DNA of 64,000 nucleotides from Rathayibacter sp. VKM Ac-2754 (GCF_009807095.1 NZ_WUCC01000009.1:62001-126000), one strand, 5' to 3'. Shown: positions 18,769-27,540, counted from the first letter of the stretch. Numbers and translations are program-made. Notes: generated by a model from the sequence alone, not told the origin.

Positions 18769-20784
18769 TCACAGCGACCCGCCCCTCTCCTCCGCCAGCC
18801 GCCCCGCCACGCGGTAGGCCAGCGCCAGCACCGTCAGCACCGGGTTCACTCCGCCGTTCGTGACGTGCAGCGAGGCGTCGGCGATCGTCAGGTTGTCGTG
18901 ACCCCAGACGCGGCCCCAGCGGTCGGTGACGGAGGTCGCCGGGTCGAGGCCCATCCGGCAGGTGCCCGCCTGGTGCTGGCCACGGCTCGGGCCGGCGTCG
19001 GGCAGGTGGCGGAGGCGGTACGTCGAGGCGGCGCCGCTCGCGCGCAGCCAGTCGACGGCGCGGTCGGCCACGAAGTCGGCCGTGCGGAGGTCCTCGGGGT
19101 GGATCCCCCCGGACAGGCGGGCGGCGGGCAGCCCCCAGCGGTCGAGCACCGACGGATCGACGGTGACCCGCGAGTCGGGGGACGGCACCTCCTGCACCGG
19201 CCCCATCACGACCAGCAGCCGCGGGAACAGCTCCCGCATCGCCCGCTTCGACGCGAGGCCGTGCGGCGGGACGAGGCCGAGGCCGACCGCCGAGTAGTAG
19301 AGCGAGAGCGGCGTCGGCACGAAGTCGTTCGCGAGCATCGCGCCGCCGACGATCCCGGGGTTGGCGTGCCGGTGATCCGTCGTGGCGATGCCCGGGCCCG
19401 GGCCGACGCTGTCCTGCACGGGCTCGTCGAACAGCCCCCACGCTCCCGCGTACACGTGCGACTGCAGGTGCCGGCCGACCTGGTCGTGCCGATTGCCCAG
19501 GCCGTCGGGCTCGGAGGCGCTCGCGCTGTTCAGCAGCAGCCGCGCGGTCTCGACGGCGCCGGCCGCGAGCACCACGTCGGCGGCGGCGACCTCGAGGGTC
19601 CGCTCGCCCACGATCCGCACCCCGGTGACACGGCCCTCGTCGTCGGTCAGCACCGTCGCGACCTGCGCCCCGGTGAGCACGTCGCACCGCCCTGTCGCGA
19701 CCGCGCGCGGGATCACGGTGTTGCGGGTGTCGGTCTTGAACTCGCCCGGGCACGCGAATCCGACGCAGCTCGCGCAGCGGATGCACGCCCCGCGGCCGTT
19801 GTACGGCGTCGTGTTGATCAGCAGCGGCACGTCGGTGGTGCCGAGCCCGAGCGCTGCGGCACCCTCGGCCAGGCGCGCGGAGTCGACGGCGTGCGGGAAC
19901 GGCGGCATCGGGTAGCCGCGGCGGCGCGGGCCGGCGGTCGCGTCTCCGGTGGCGTCGCCCGAGACACCGAGCTCCCACTCCGCGCGGTCGTACTCGGGCT
20001 CGAGGTCGTCGTAGCCGAGGGGCCAGTCGGCCAGCGAGCTGCCCTCGGGCACCCCGTAGGTCGTCGCCATCGCGAAGTCCTCGGGGCAGAACCGCCACGC
20101 CTGCGCGCCGTAGACGCGCGTGCCTCCGCCGACCGTCATCGCGTTGCTGCCCCAGCGCGGGTCGGTGGCGAGCAGCGTCGTCGCCGCGCCTCCCGGAGTC
20201 GGCACCACGCGCGGGTGACCCGCCGACGGCGGATCGACGACGGTGTCGTAGCCGAGCGAGAGGCGCTGGCTGCGGAGGTGGTCGACGGGCAGATCGGACG
20301 CGGCGAGCCAGCTCCCCTGCTCGACCAGCAGCACGCGGCGGCCGGCCTCGGCGAGGACGCAGGCCGCGACTCCGCCGCCCGCTCCGGCGCCGACCACCAC
20401 GGCGTCGTAGCGGTCGCGGACGTCGCTCCAGGCCGTGACGGGTGCGGCCGATTCGACAGGCCGCGGCCACTCCGTCCCCTCGGGCCGGGGGCGGTAGCCG
20501 ATCATCGACCACGAGGCGGCGTCGCGGTTGCCGCCGTTGCCGGGGTCGCCGTAGTAGCCCTGGATCACGAGGTCGGCGAGCTGCGCGAGCGCGTCGTCGT
20601 CGGGCCGGCCGTCGAGTGCGGCGAGCGCCGGAGCGGCGAGGTCGCTCCGCTCGCCCGAGAGCATCGCCCGGAGGAACTCCGGCGCTCCGACCTCCCACGC
20701 CGACGGGTGCTCGTCGGCGGGCACGATGCTCTCGACGAACGCTCGGAGCCCGGGGTGGGCGAGGAGTGCCTCCGCGGCGCTCAT
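18769..20784 (-). CDS. FAD sugar dehydrogenase: Gluconate_2-dh3 domain fused to a GMC oxidoreductase
   Basis: A 671-residue fusion. Residues 1-100 match the small gluconate 2-dehydrogenase subunit 3 family (LADLVIQGYYGDPGNGGNRD, then SWSMIGYRP). Residues 125-671 are a GMC flavoprotein with VVVGAGAGGG at 129-138, the active-site histidine in HQAGTCRMG and the asparagine in NGGVNPVLT. Four cysteines, 334, 337, 340 and 345, lie where membrane sugar dehydrogenases carry an iron-sulphur cluster. The usual Tat signal on subunit 3 and the cytochrome c subunit are missing. Its ATG shares one base with the stop of the ROK kinase. The substrate is probably a sugar or polyol. Confidence 0.85.
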   Translation of the reverse strand: MSAAEALLAHPGLRAFVESIVPADEHPSAWEVGAPEFLRAMLSGERSDLAAPALAALDGRPDDDALAQLADLVIQGYYGDPGNGGNRDAASWSMIGYRPRPEGTEWPRPVESAAPVTAWSDVRDRYDAVVVGAGAGGGVAACVLAEAGRRVLLVEQGSWLAASDLPVDHLRSQRLSLGYDTVVDPPSAGHPRVVPTPGGAATTLLATDPRWGSNAMTVGGGTRVYGAQAWRFCPEDFAMATTYGVPEGSSLADWPLGYDDLEPEYDRAEWELGVSGDATGDATAGPRRRGYPMPPFPHAVDSARLAEGAAALGLGTTDVPLLINTTPYNGRGACIRCASCVGFACPGEFKTDTRNTVIPRAVATGRCDVLTGAQVATVLTDDEGRVTGVRIVGERTLEVAAADVVLAAGAVETARLLLNSASASEPDGLGNRHDQVGRHLQSHVYAGAWGLFDEPVQDSVGPGPGIATTDHRHANPGIVGGAMLANDFVPTPLSLYYSAVGLGLVPPHGLASKRAMRELFPRLLVVMGPVQEVPSPDSRVTVDPSVLDRWGLPAARLSGGIHPEDLRTADFVADRAVDWLRASGAASTYRLRHLPDAGPSRGQHQAGTCRMGLDPATSVTDRWGRVWGHDNLTIADASLHVTNGGVNPVLTVLALAYRVAGRLAEERGGSL

Positions 20785-21692
20785 CAGGCCAGGGCGGTGG
20801 GGGCGGCAAGGAGCTGCGCGGCGGCGACCGCGCCGAGCACTCCCGAGCGGTCGCCGAGCTCCGGAGGCACCATGAAGTCCCACGGGTCGGCCGCGATCGG
20901 GTGTCCCGCCAGCGGTCCGCCGGTGACCACGGTGAGCTGGCGGCGCGCCTCATCGAGCAGGCCGGGCGCCTTGACGACCCCTCCGCCGACGGCGACGCGC
21001 TCGACTCCCGTGCTGTACGAGATGGCGGCGACCGCCTGCGCGACGTAGTAGCCGAGCATCTCGAAGGCCTCCCGCTGCACGCGCACGGGCAGGTGCGACG
21101 AGTCGGCGCCCCAGCGCGCGAGGACGGACGGGCCGGCCGCGAGCCCCTCGAGGCAGTCGCCGTGGAACGGGCAGCTGCCCGCGAAGTCGTCGGACGCGTG
21201 CCGGCGGACGAGCAGGTGCCCCACCTCGGGCGCGCCGTTGCTGTGCAGCACGCGGCCGTCGATGACCACGCCGATCCCGACGCCGGTGCCGAAGGTGGCG
21301 TAGGCGAGCGAGCCGACGTCGCGGCCCGCGCCCCAGCGCTGCTCGCCGAGGGCCGCACCGCTGACGTCGCTGACGAGGGCGAGCGGCTGGCTCACGTGCT
21401 GCGCGATGCGCTCGAGCAGCTTGGTGTTGGCCCAGCCGGGCTTCGACGTGCCGGTGATCCAGCCGTAGCGCGGGCGCGCCGGATCGACGTTGACGGGGCC
21501 GAAGGAGGCGATGCCGACCGCGTCGACGCCGTGCTCGCGATCGGCGTCGCGCACGAACTCGACGATCCGCGCGATCGTCTCGGCGGGAGTCGTGGTCGGG
21601 AAGCGGCGCGTCATCAGCAGAGTCGTCGGTGCGGACTCGTCCACGACACCGCAGACCACCTTCGTGCCACCGGTCTCGATGCCAGCGAGCAT
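20784..21692 (-). CDS. ROK family sugar kinase (fructokinase/mannokinase type)
   Basis: A 302-residue ROK kinase. It has the phosphate motif GIETGGTK (residues 4-11), a catalytic aspartate region ALVSDVSGAALGE, YATFGTGVGIGVVIDGRV, and the zinc motif with CPFHGDCLEGLAAG that is typical of bacterial fructokinases. It probably phosphorylates fructose or mannose with ATP. It heads the operon with the GMC dehydrogenase and is divergent from the LacI gene. The shared operator motif with the mannan operon makes mannose an attractive substrate, by inference. Confidence 0.85.
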   Translation of the reverse strand: MLAGIETGGTKVVCGVVDESAPTTLLMTRRFPTTTPAETIARIVEFVRDADREHGVDAVGIASFGPVNVDPARPRYGWITGTSKPGWANTKLLERIAQHVSQPLALVSDVSGAALGEQRWGAGRDVGSLAYATFGTGVGIGVVIDGRVLHSNGAPEVGHLLVRRHASDDFAGSCPFHGDCLEGLAAGPSVLARWGADSSHLPVRVQREAFEMLGYYVAQAVAAISYSTGVERVAVGGGVVKAPGLLDEARRQLTVVTGGPLAGHPIAADPWDFMVPPELGDRSGVLGAVAAAQLLAAPTALA

Positions 21693-21785
21693 CAGCTCTC
21701 CCCTTCTCGGACGCCCCGTGCGCAGACGAGTCGACCCCGGACGGACGTCGTCGAAGCTGCGCGGGCCTCCTCAGTAAAGGGGGCA

Positions 21786-21800
21786 TGTCCCACGTTGTCA
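21786..21800. promoter_or_regulatory. LacI-type operator half-sites between ROK kinase and lacI
   Basis: On the minus strand the site reads TGACAACGTGGGACA. TGACAACG is a full LacI-family half-site and the other half is degenerate. It lies 93 bp before the kinase ATG and about 73 bp before the lacI ATG. A similar site, TGACAACGATGGTACA, occurs at 54910-54925 before the mannan operon. Confidence 0.5.
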
Positions 21801-21872
21801 AGAACGGGCCTCGGGCGCGCGGCGCGTCACGGCGGGCGACGGCGGGGGGTCGTGCGGCCTTACGATCTCCCT

Positions 21873-22907
21873 ATGACTGACGTGGACATCCCCGACCCGG
21901 TCGGCGCCGCGGGCCGGGCGACGGTGGCCGACGTCGCCCGCCTCGCCGGGGTGAGCATCAAGACCGCCTCGCGCGCGCTGAACAACTCCCCCAACGTCAA
22001 GCCGAGCACTCGGGCGCGCGTGCTGCAGGCCTCGGGCGCCCTGCGGTTCCGCCCCAACGCGATGGCGCGGGAGCTGCGCCAGGGCCGCCCCGCCACGGCC
22101 GTCGCCTTCGTCATGGGCGACCTGACCAACCCCTTCTACTCGCAGGTCGCGATGGGAGTCAGCGCCGCGACCGCCGAGCGCGGCTTCACCCTCGTGATGG
22201 CCGCCTCGGGCGACGAGGAGAGCCGCGAGCGCCCCACCGTCGACAGCATGCTCGAGCGCCGCGTCTCGGCGCTGCTGCTCGTCCCCATCGCCGACGACCA
22301 CTCCTACCTCGAGGGCGAGCGCCAGCTCGGAACGCCCATCGTCGCCGTCGACCGGCCGCTCTCGAACGCGGCCAGCGACTCCGTCGTCTTCGACAACCGC
22401 GGCGGAGCCCGCTCGGCGACCCTGGCCCTCGCCGACGCCGGCTGCACCCGCATCGGCTTCGTCGGCAGCTCGAGCCACCTCTACACGCACCGCGAGCGGC
22501 GCCTCGGCTACCACGACGCCCTCGTCATCCGCGGCCTCGAGCAGGACGAGACCCTCGTCAGCGACGACGCCGCGACGATCGAGGCCGCCGACGCCGCGAC
22601 GACCCGGCTCCTGCGCCTGCCCTCGCCGCCCGACGCGATCTTCGCCGGCAACAACCGCGCGACCTTCGGCGCCTTCCGCGCCATCCAGCGCGAGGGCGGC
22701 GCGACCGCCCTGATCGGCTTCGACGACTTCGAGCTCGCCGAGCCCCTCGGCGTCACGGTGGTCTCGCACAGCCCGCAGGAGATGGGGCGGATGGCGGCGA
22801 CCCTCGCGCTGCGCCGCATCGACTCCCTCGACGGCGGGCTCGAGCAGATCGTGCTGCCGACGCAGCTGACGCTGCGGCGCTCGCACCTGGGGTTCCCGCG
22901 GGTGTAG
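21873..22907 (+). CDS. LacI family transcriptional regulator
   Basis: A 344-residue LacI/GalR repressor. The helix-turn-helix TVADVARLAGVSIKTASRAL is at about residues 15-34, then the hinge ALRFRPNAMARELRQG and a periplasmic-binding-type sugar domain (AVAFVMGDLTNPFYSQVAMG, IVAVDRPL, DAIFAGNN, IGFDDFELA). TACGAT at 21861-21866 lies 7 bp before the ATG, so the mRNA may be leaderless. It is divergent from the ROK-GMC operon and probably autoregulated through the 21786 site. Confidence 0.9.
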   Translation: MTDVDIPDPVGAAGRATVADVARLAGVSIKTASRALNNSPNVKPSTRARVLQASGALRFRPNAMARELRQGRPATAVAFVMGDLTNPFYSQVAMGVSAATAERGFTLVMAASGDEESRERPTVDSMLERRVSALLLVPIADDHSYLEGERQLGTPIVAVDRPLSNAASDSVVFDNRGGARSATLALADAGCTRIGFVGSSSHLYTHRERRLGYHDALVIRGLEQDETLVSDDAATIEAADAATTRLLRLPSPPDAIFAGNNRATFGAFRAIQREGGATALIGFDDFELAEPLGVTVVSHSPQEMGRMAATLALRRIDSLDGGLEQIVLPTQLTLRRSHLGFPRV

Positions 22908-22928
22908 AGGGGTGGGCGATCCGGCTGC

Positions 22929-22959
22929 TCCCGTGGGGCGGAGCGTCCCGTGGGGCGGA
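22929..22959. repeat. Short tandem duplication after the lacI stop
   Basis: TCCCGTGGGGCGGA occurs twice (22929-22942 and 22946-22959), period 17 bp, between the LacI stop and the HNH gene. It is one of several short duplications at gene ends in this window. Confidence 0.7.
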
Positions 22960-22986
22960 TCGCGCGGTGGGTGGCGCAGGGCGTGG

Positions 22987-24387
22987 CGCGAACGTGAGCG
23001 AATGTCAGTGGTCGCTTGTCGACTGCTTCACATGGAGATGATCGGAACGGCGGAGGCGGCGCCCGCGGAGGCAGTGCCTGCAGAGGCGGTGCTCGCAGCA
23101 GTGCGCGAGTGCGGTGACGGTGTTGCGGGCGAGGACCGCGCGATGGCGCCGCGGCTGCTCGCGACGGCCGAGCGCCTGTATGCGGGGCATCGCAGGGCGC
23201 TCGAGGCTCAGGAGTCGTTCGCGCGGGGGCTGCGCCTGTCGCGGAGCGAGGCGAACGACCTCGCCGAGCGCTCGATCCGGGCCGAGCTGGCCGTCGCCCT
23301 GGGCACGTCGGAGTGGGCCGTGTCGCGCCGACTCGAGCACGCGCAGCTGCTCGTCGAGGACCTCCCGCTCACCCGCGCCGCTCTGGCGGGCGCGCGGATC
23401 CTCTGGCAGTCCGGCGAGCTGATCTGCCGGACCGCCTCGACCCTCCCGCCCGAATCGCGCGCCGCACTCGACGAGCGTGCCGCCGATGCAGCCCTCACGA
23501 TGACGCCGACGCAGCTGCGACGCGCGCTCGCGCGGTGGCGGGAGCAGCTGCACGAGCAGCCGCTCACCCAGCGCCACGCCCGCGCACGCGAGGACCGCGC
23601 GGTATGGCTCACGCCGGAGGTCGACGGGATGGCGACGCTGACCGCCTGCCTTCCGGCTCCGGCCGCTCTCGGCGCCTACCACCGCCTCGACCGGATCGCC
23701 CGGAGTCTCCGCGACGGCGACGACGGGCCTGGGGACGAGCGCACCCTCGCGCAGCTTCGGGCCGACGCCCTCGCCGATCTGCTCTGCGACGGCGACATCA
23801 CCGGCACCACGCCCGTCTCCGACGAGCAGGCCCCCGCGCCGACCTTCGTTCCCGGGGTGCGCGCGGAGGTTCGACTCACGCTGCCCGCGACGACGGCCGC
23901 CGGCCTCGATGACGCCGCCGCCGACCTCGACGGGTACGGCCCGATCCCCGCCGACGTCGCCCGTGCACTGGTCGATCGCGGGGCGTCCTTCACTCGAGTC
24001 CTCACCGACCCGGTCACACGGACCGTCGCCTCCGTCGGGCGCACCCACCGCATCCCGCCGGCACAGATGCGGCTACACCTCCAGCTGCGGGACCAGACCT
24101 GCCGCTTCCCCGGCTGCACCCGCCCCGCCGCCACGTCGGAGGCCGACCACACGATCGAGTGGCGCAACGGCGGCGAGACGGCGCTCGAGAACCTCGCGTC
24201 GCTCTGCACCGGCCACCACCACGTCCGTCACGGCGACCGGTGGACCTACGTCCTGCATCCCGACGGCACCGCCGATTGGACCACCCCGACCGGACGCCGC
24301 GTCACCACCCGACCACCCGCGCTCCCCGGCAGCCCACCCGGCCCGCCGATGCGACCCCGCTTCACCGACGCACCACCACCGTTCTGA
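22987..24387 (+). repeat. Long direct repeat, left copy (DUF222-HNH gene and upstream tag)
   Basis: Matches 49650-51018 in the same orientation. A 29-bp upstream tag ending in TCAGTGGTCGCT is shared. After a divergent start region, the block 23182-24311 matches 49813-50942 with a constant offset of 26631 bp and no difference that I could see. The 3' end then diverges again. Confidence 0.9.
23032..24387 (+). CDS. DUF222 / HNH endonuclease domain protein, copy 1
   Basis: A 451-residue member of the 13E12-repeat family. The helical DUF222 region fills about 30-330. The HNH nuclease follows at about 355-400, with CRFPGCTRP (Cys357), SEADHTIEWRNGGET, NLASLCTGHHHVRHGDRWTY. Biological role is unknown; the family is multicopy in actinobacteria. 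The ATG at 23032 is the start shared with copy 2, where the upstream alternative is closed by a stop. Copy 1 has 10 extra N-terminal residues from an in-frame 15-bp duplication (PAEAV twice, 23062-23091). From 23182 to 24311 it appears identical to copy 2 in DNA. Confidence 0.9.
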   Translation: MEMIGTAEAAPAEAVPAEAVLAAVRECGDGVAGEDRAMAPRLLATAERLYAGHRRALEAQESFARGLRLSRSEANDLAERSIRAELAVALGTSEWAVSRRLEHAQLLVEDLPLTRAALAGARILWQSGELICRTASTLPPESRAALDERAADAALTMTPTQLRRALARWREQLHEQPLTQRHARAREDRAVWLTPEVDGMATLTACLPAPAALGAYHRLDRIARSLRDGDDGPGDERTLAQLRADALADLLCDGDITGTTPVSDEQAPAPTFVPGVRAEVRLTLPATTAAGLDDAAADLDGYGPIPADVARALVDRGASFTRVLTDPVTRTVASVGRTHRIPPAQMRLHLQLRDQTCRFPGCTRPAATSEADHTIEWRNGGETALENLASLCTGHHHVRHGDRWTYVLHPDGTADWTTPTGRRVTTRPPALPGSPPGPPMRPRFTDAPPPF

Positions 24388-24407
24388 GGACACCGCCCAG
24401 CGACAGG

Positions 24408-24490
24408 ATCGGCGGCCCCGAGGCACTCCGATTCGCGCTGCACTCCTCCGACGACCCTTGTCCCGACCTCGACCACGAGGACCACCGCGG
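24408..24490 (+). pseudogene. Decayed N-terminal fragment of a GrpB family gene
   Basis: The +3 frame here reads IGGPEALRFALHSSDD followed by P-x-L and HEDHR. It aligns with the start of the intact GrpB protein at 52469, which has LIGGREALRVGLHPSDD, P-x-L and EQHRRR. About 27 codons can be recognised, beginning 20 bp after the HNH copy 1 stop. The conserved GSTSVPGLAAKPIIDI core is absent, so only a remnant remains. Confidence 0.65.
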
Positions 24491-24567
24491 GCCTCCTCGG
24501 CGCCTCGGCGACTCGGAAAAGAACGCTCTCGACGAGTCACGCGATCGTAACGTCCAAGTAACCTGAC

Positions 24568-24605
24568 CCGCCCTCCGCCGTCCACCGGAGGGCGGTGGGT
24601 TTCGC
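24568..24605 (+). terminator. Rho-independent terminator
   Basis: Perfect 10-bp stem CCGCCCTCCG / CGGAGGGCGG (24568-24577 and 24586-24595) with an 8-base loop and a T-rich tail (GGGTTTCGCATTTG). It closes transcription from the HNH copy 1 region. The 400-bp gap 24388-24787 otherwise holds the GrpB remnant and the promoter of the next operon. Confidence 0.75.
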
Positions 24606-24669
24606 ATTTGTTTCGCCGAAGTTACAGAACACGCGTATCAGCAAATCCGATCCGAAGGATGCCTCGCCA

Positions 24670-24706
24670 CTATTTGCCCGGCCGCCGTGCCTGCCTCCAG
24701 GATGAG
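24670..24706 (+). promoter_or_regulatory. Promoter of the NitT/TauT-type importer, motif shared with 41108-41144
   Basis: CTATTTGCC (24670-24678), 18 bp, then CCAGGATGAG (24697-24706). Read as -35 TTGCCC (24674-24679) and -10 CAGGAT (24698-24703) with an 18-bp spacer. The same two blocks at the same spacing precede the flavin monooxygenase operon. The start codon follows about 80 bp later. Confidence 0.6.
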
Positions 24707-24787
24707 CACCACTCCGCTCCGCATGTCCCGTGTTCCGGGGCCGGACGGCACCCCACCCCCGCGCGTCCTTCATCCCGAGGAGATCCC

Positions 24788-25795
24788 ATGGTCCACCGCA
24801 GAAGCACCATCGGCATGACAGCACTCGCCCTCGGCGCAGTCGTCGCCCTCTCGGGATGCGCCGGCGCCGGGTCCGGAGACTCCGACAGCGAGCTGACTCC
24901 CTTCACGCTCGGACTCAACTCCTGGACCGGCTACGGGCCCTGGTACATCGCCCAGGACCAGGGGTACTTCGAAGACGCCGGCATCGACCTCGAACTGCTC
25001 CTCTACAACGAGGCCGACTACGTCTCCCTCGCATCGACCGGCCAGGTCGACGGCATGAACCACTCGATCAACGACTGGCTCGTCAACGTCGGCGATCACG
25101 GCTACGAGCTCGTGCTCCTCGAAGACGTCAGCCTCACCGCTGACGCCATGCTCGGCAGCGAGGGCGTCGACTCGGTCGAGGACCTCGTCGGCGGCAAGGT
25201 CGCCTTCGGGTACGGCGGGGTCAGCGCACTCGTCTACTACGACGCTCTCGCCAAGAACGACATCGACCCCGCCGGCATCGAGACCGTCAACCTCGAGCCC
25301 GCCGACGCCGGGAACGCCATGATCGCCGGCCAGGTGCCCGCCGCTGTGACGTACGAGCCCTACGTCTCGACCGTCCTCGCCTCCGATCCCGACGCGAAGA
25401 TCATCTACTCGGCCGGCGAGACACCCGGCCTGATCAGCGACGGCCTCTTCGTCGACCCGGACTACGCCGCCGAGAACCCTGACGTCGTCGAGGGGCTCGC
25501 CGACGCCTGGGGCCGATCGATCGCCTTCATCGAGGAGAACCCTGACGAGGCGAAGGACATCATCGGCGAGGCCATCGGCATCCCGTCCGACCAGCGCGAG
25601 GACATGTTCGAGGGCCTCGAGTTCTACTCCCTCGAGGACAGCCAGGAGATGCTCGCCCCCGAGGGAGCCTTCCTCACCGAGACCCTCCCCTCGATCCAGG
25701 CCGCGATGATCGCCGCCGGGATCATCGACAGCGAGGTCGAGCTCTCGGACGGCGCCGTGTCGACCTCCTGGGTCGACGCCGCGCTCGAGGACTGA
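24788..25795 (+). CDS. NitT/TauT-type ABC substrate-binding lipoprotein
   Basis: A 335-residue SsuA/THI5-like binding protein. The signal peptide ends in lipobox LSGC (Cys24). The family pattern is LGLNSWTGYGPWYIAQDQGY near residue 41, then VDGMNHSINDWL, GGKVAFGYGGVSALVYYDAL and VPAAVTYEPYVS. Relatives bind nitrate, sulfonates, taurine or pyrimidine precursors; the ligand here is not determined. GAGGAG precedes the ATG. It is the first gene of a three-gene importer operon. Confidence 0.9.
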   Translation: MVHRRSTIGMTALALGAVVALSGCAGAGSGDSDSELTPFTLGLNSWTGYGPWYIAQDQGYFEDAGIDLELLLYNEADYVSLASTGQVDGMNHSINDWLVNVGDHGYELVLLEDVSLTADAMLGSEGVDSVEDLVGGKVAFGYGGVSALVYYDALAKNDIDPAGIETVNLEPADAGNAMIAGQVPAAVTYEPYVSTVLASDPDAKIIYSAGETPGLISDGLFVDPDYAAENPDVVEGLADAWGRSIAFIEENPDEAKDIIGEAIGIPSDQREDMFEGLEFYSLEDSQEMLAPEGAFLTETLPSIQAAMIAAGIIDSEVELSDGAVSTSWVDAALED

Positions 25796-25820
25796 GCCGA
25801 GAGGACTGAGCCGAGAGGAC
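25787..25820 (+). repeat. 14-bp tandem duplication over the binding-protein stop codon
   Basis: GAGGACTGAGCCGA is repeated at 25787-25800 and 25801-25814, with a partial third unit to 25820. The first copy contains the TGA stop of the binding-protein gene; the partial copy supplies the GAGAGGA ribosome site of the permease. Confidence 0.85.
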
Positions 25821-25824
25821 ACCC

Positions 25825-26688
25825 ATGATCGACACCGCCGCACCGCCTCGCAGCGCGACCCCGACCGCCGTGATCCGGAGGAGGCGTCGGCGACTGCCGG
25901 CACCGCTCCGGCTGGACGGCAGCATCACCCGCTCGCAGTCGCTCCTCGCGTCGATCGGCGGCTTCGTCCTCCTGCTCGCGATCTGGGCCGGCGCCTCCGC
26001 TTCCGGCCTCCTGAACGAGGCTCTCGTACCCGGCCCGGTCGCCGTCGCCGCCCGCACGATCGAGCAGGTCGCGAGCGGAGAGATCTGGGGCGACATCGGC
26101 ATCTCGTTCGCGCGGATCCTCGCGGCCTTCGCCCTCGCCGCGGTGATGGCGGTGCCGCTGGGCATCGTCATGGCCCGGGTGCGCGTCGTCGAGGCCATGC
26201 TGCTGCCGCTGTCGGAGTTCATCCGCTACATGCCGGTCGTGGCCTTCCTGCCCCTCTCGATCGTCTGGTTCGGCGTCGAGGAGAGCCAGAAGCTCTTCAT
26301 CATCTGGATGGGCACGTTCTTCTCGCTGCTGCTCATGGTCGTCGACGACACCCGGCGGGTCCCCCGGGAGCTCGTCGAGATCGGCCGCACCTTCGGCATG
26401 AGCGACACCCGCGTCTTCCTGCGCATCGTCTGGCGATCGGCGCTCCCCGGCATCTGGGACTCGCTCCGCCTCGCCATGGGCTGGTGCTGGACCTGGCTGC
26501 TCGTCGCCGAGATCATCGCGGCGGAGTCGGGACTCGGCTACCGCATCACCCTCGCGCGCCGATTCCTCGACACCGAGCTGATCATCGGCTACATCATCGT
26601 GCTCGGCCTGCTCGGGCTCATCCTCGACCAGCTGTTCCGCCTCACCGGCCGACGGCTGTTCGCCTACCTCGGGAAGGGTCGGTCATGA
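25825..26688 (+). CDS. NitT/TauT-type ABC permease
   Basis: A 287-residue SsuC/TauC-like permease. A basic N-terminus (RRRRRRLPAP) precedes six hydrophobic segments, beginning with SIGGFVLLLAIWAGASASGL. The coupling helix is in RTFGMSDTRVFLRIVWRSAL. It probably works as a homodimer. The ATG lies 29 bp after the preceding stop behind GAGAGGA, and the stop overlaps the ATPase start by 4 bp. Confidence 0.9.
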   Translation: MIDTAAPPRSATPTAVIRRRRRRLPAPLRLDGSITRSQSLLASIGGFVLLLAIWAGASASGLLNEALVPGPVAVAARTIEQVASGEIWGDIGISFARILAAFALAAVMAVPLGIVMARVRVVEAMLLPLSEFIRYMPVVAFLPLSIVWFGVEESQKLFIIWMGTFFSLLLMVVDDTRRVPRELVEIGRTFGMSDTRVFLRIVWRSALPGIWDSLRLAMGWCWTWLLVAEIIAAESGLGYRITLARRFLDTELIIGYIIVLGLLGLILDQLFRLTGRRLFAYLGKGRS

Positions 26689-27464
26689 CCATCGAGTTCT
26701 CCGGCGTCGGTGTGCGCTTCGGCACGAGATCGGATCCGTTCTGGGCTCTGCGCGGTGCCGATCTGACCATCGGCGACAACGAGTTCCTCTCGGTCGTCGG
26801 CACTTCGGGCTGCGGGAAGAGCACCCTGCTCTCGACAGCGGCCGGTCTGCAGGACGCCAGCGAGGGCACCGTCCTCGTCGACGGCGTGCCCGTGGACGGC
26901 CCGGGCCGTGATCGCGGAGTCGTCTTCCAGAGCTACACGCTGCTGCCGTGGCTGACCGCCGCCGGCAACATCGACTTCGCCCTGCGCGAGGCCGGTGTCG
27001 CTCGAGTGGAGCGACGGGCACGGGTCGACGAGATGCTGGACGCCGTGGGCCTGCGCGCCTTCGCCGACCGCTACCCGGCCGAGCTCTCCGGCGGCATGCG
27101 GCAGCGGGTCGCGATCGCCCGCGTGCTCTCGTACCGCCCGTCGATCCTCCTGATGGACGAGCCCTTCGGCGCCCTCGACGCCCTGACCCGCCGCCTGATG
27201 CAGGAGCTGCTGGTCAAGATCTGGGAGCAGTCGAAGCTCACCGTGCTCTTCATCACGCACGACATCCACGAGGCGGTGTTCCTCTCGGATCGCGTGATGG
27301 TCATGACGAACCGACCAGGCCGAGTGAAGACCGAGATCCCGATCGACCTGCCCAGGCCCCGAGACCACGACGTGCTGCGCAGCCCGGAGTTCGCGGCTCT
27401 CGAGGAGGAGGTGCTCGACGAGATCCGCTCGGAGACGCTCCAGGTGGAGCACATGGCCTCCTGA
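26685..27464 (+). CDS. NitT/TauT-type ABC ATP-binding protein
   Basis: A 259-residue ATPase of the SsuB/TauB group. Walker A GTSGCGKST, Q-loop VVFQSYTLLPW, signature ELSGGMRQRVA, Walker B ILLMDEPFGALD and switch FITHDIHEAVFL are all intact. It energises the permease at 25825. Transcription ends at the strong stem-loop 27475-27521. Confidence 0.92.
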   Translation: MTIEFSGVGVRFGTRSDPFWALRGADLTIGDNEFLSVVGTSGCGKSTLLSTAAGLQDASEGTVLVDGVPVDGPGRDRGVVFQSYTLLPWLTAAGNIDFALREAGVARVERRARVDEMLDAVGLRAFADRYPAELSGGMRQRVAIARVLSYRPSILLMDEPFGALDALTRRLMQELLVKIWEQSKLTVLFITHDIHEAVFLSDRVMVMTNRPGRVKTEIPIDLPRPRDHDVLRSPEFAALEEEVLDEIRSETLQVEHMAS

Positions 27465-27474
27465 CTCCGTCCTC

Positions 27475-27521
27475 GGCGAGGAAGGGCGCCCCGGCTCAGG
27501 CCGAGGCGCCCTTTCCTCGCC
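27475..27521. terminator. Strong bidirectional terminator
   Basis: Arms 27475-27490 and 27505-27521 (ending GGGCGCC and starting GGCGCCC) form a 16-bp near-perfect stem with one extra A, around a 14-base loop. The A-rich and T-rich stem ends suit both the importer operon (+) and the convergent kinase gene (-). Confidence 0.75.
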
Positions 27522-27540
27522 TTCAGGACTCGCCTCGCGT

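Noticed and set aside
23002-23034. Longer start (ATG 23002) for HNH copy 1
   Set aside because: The corresponding frame in copy 2 is closed by TAG at 49682, so the conserved start is the MEMIG methionine.
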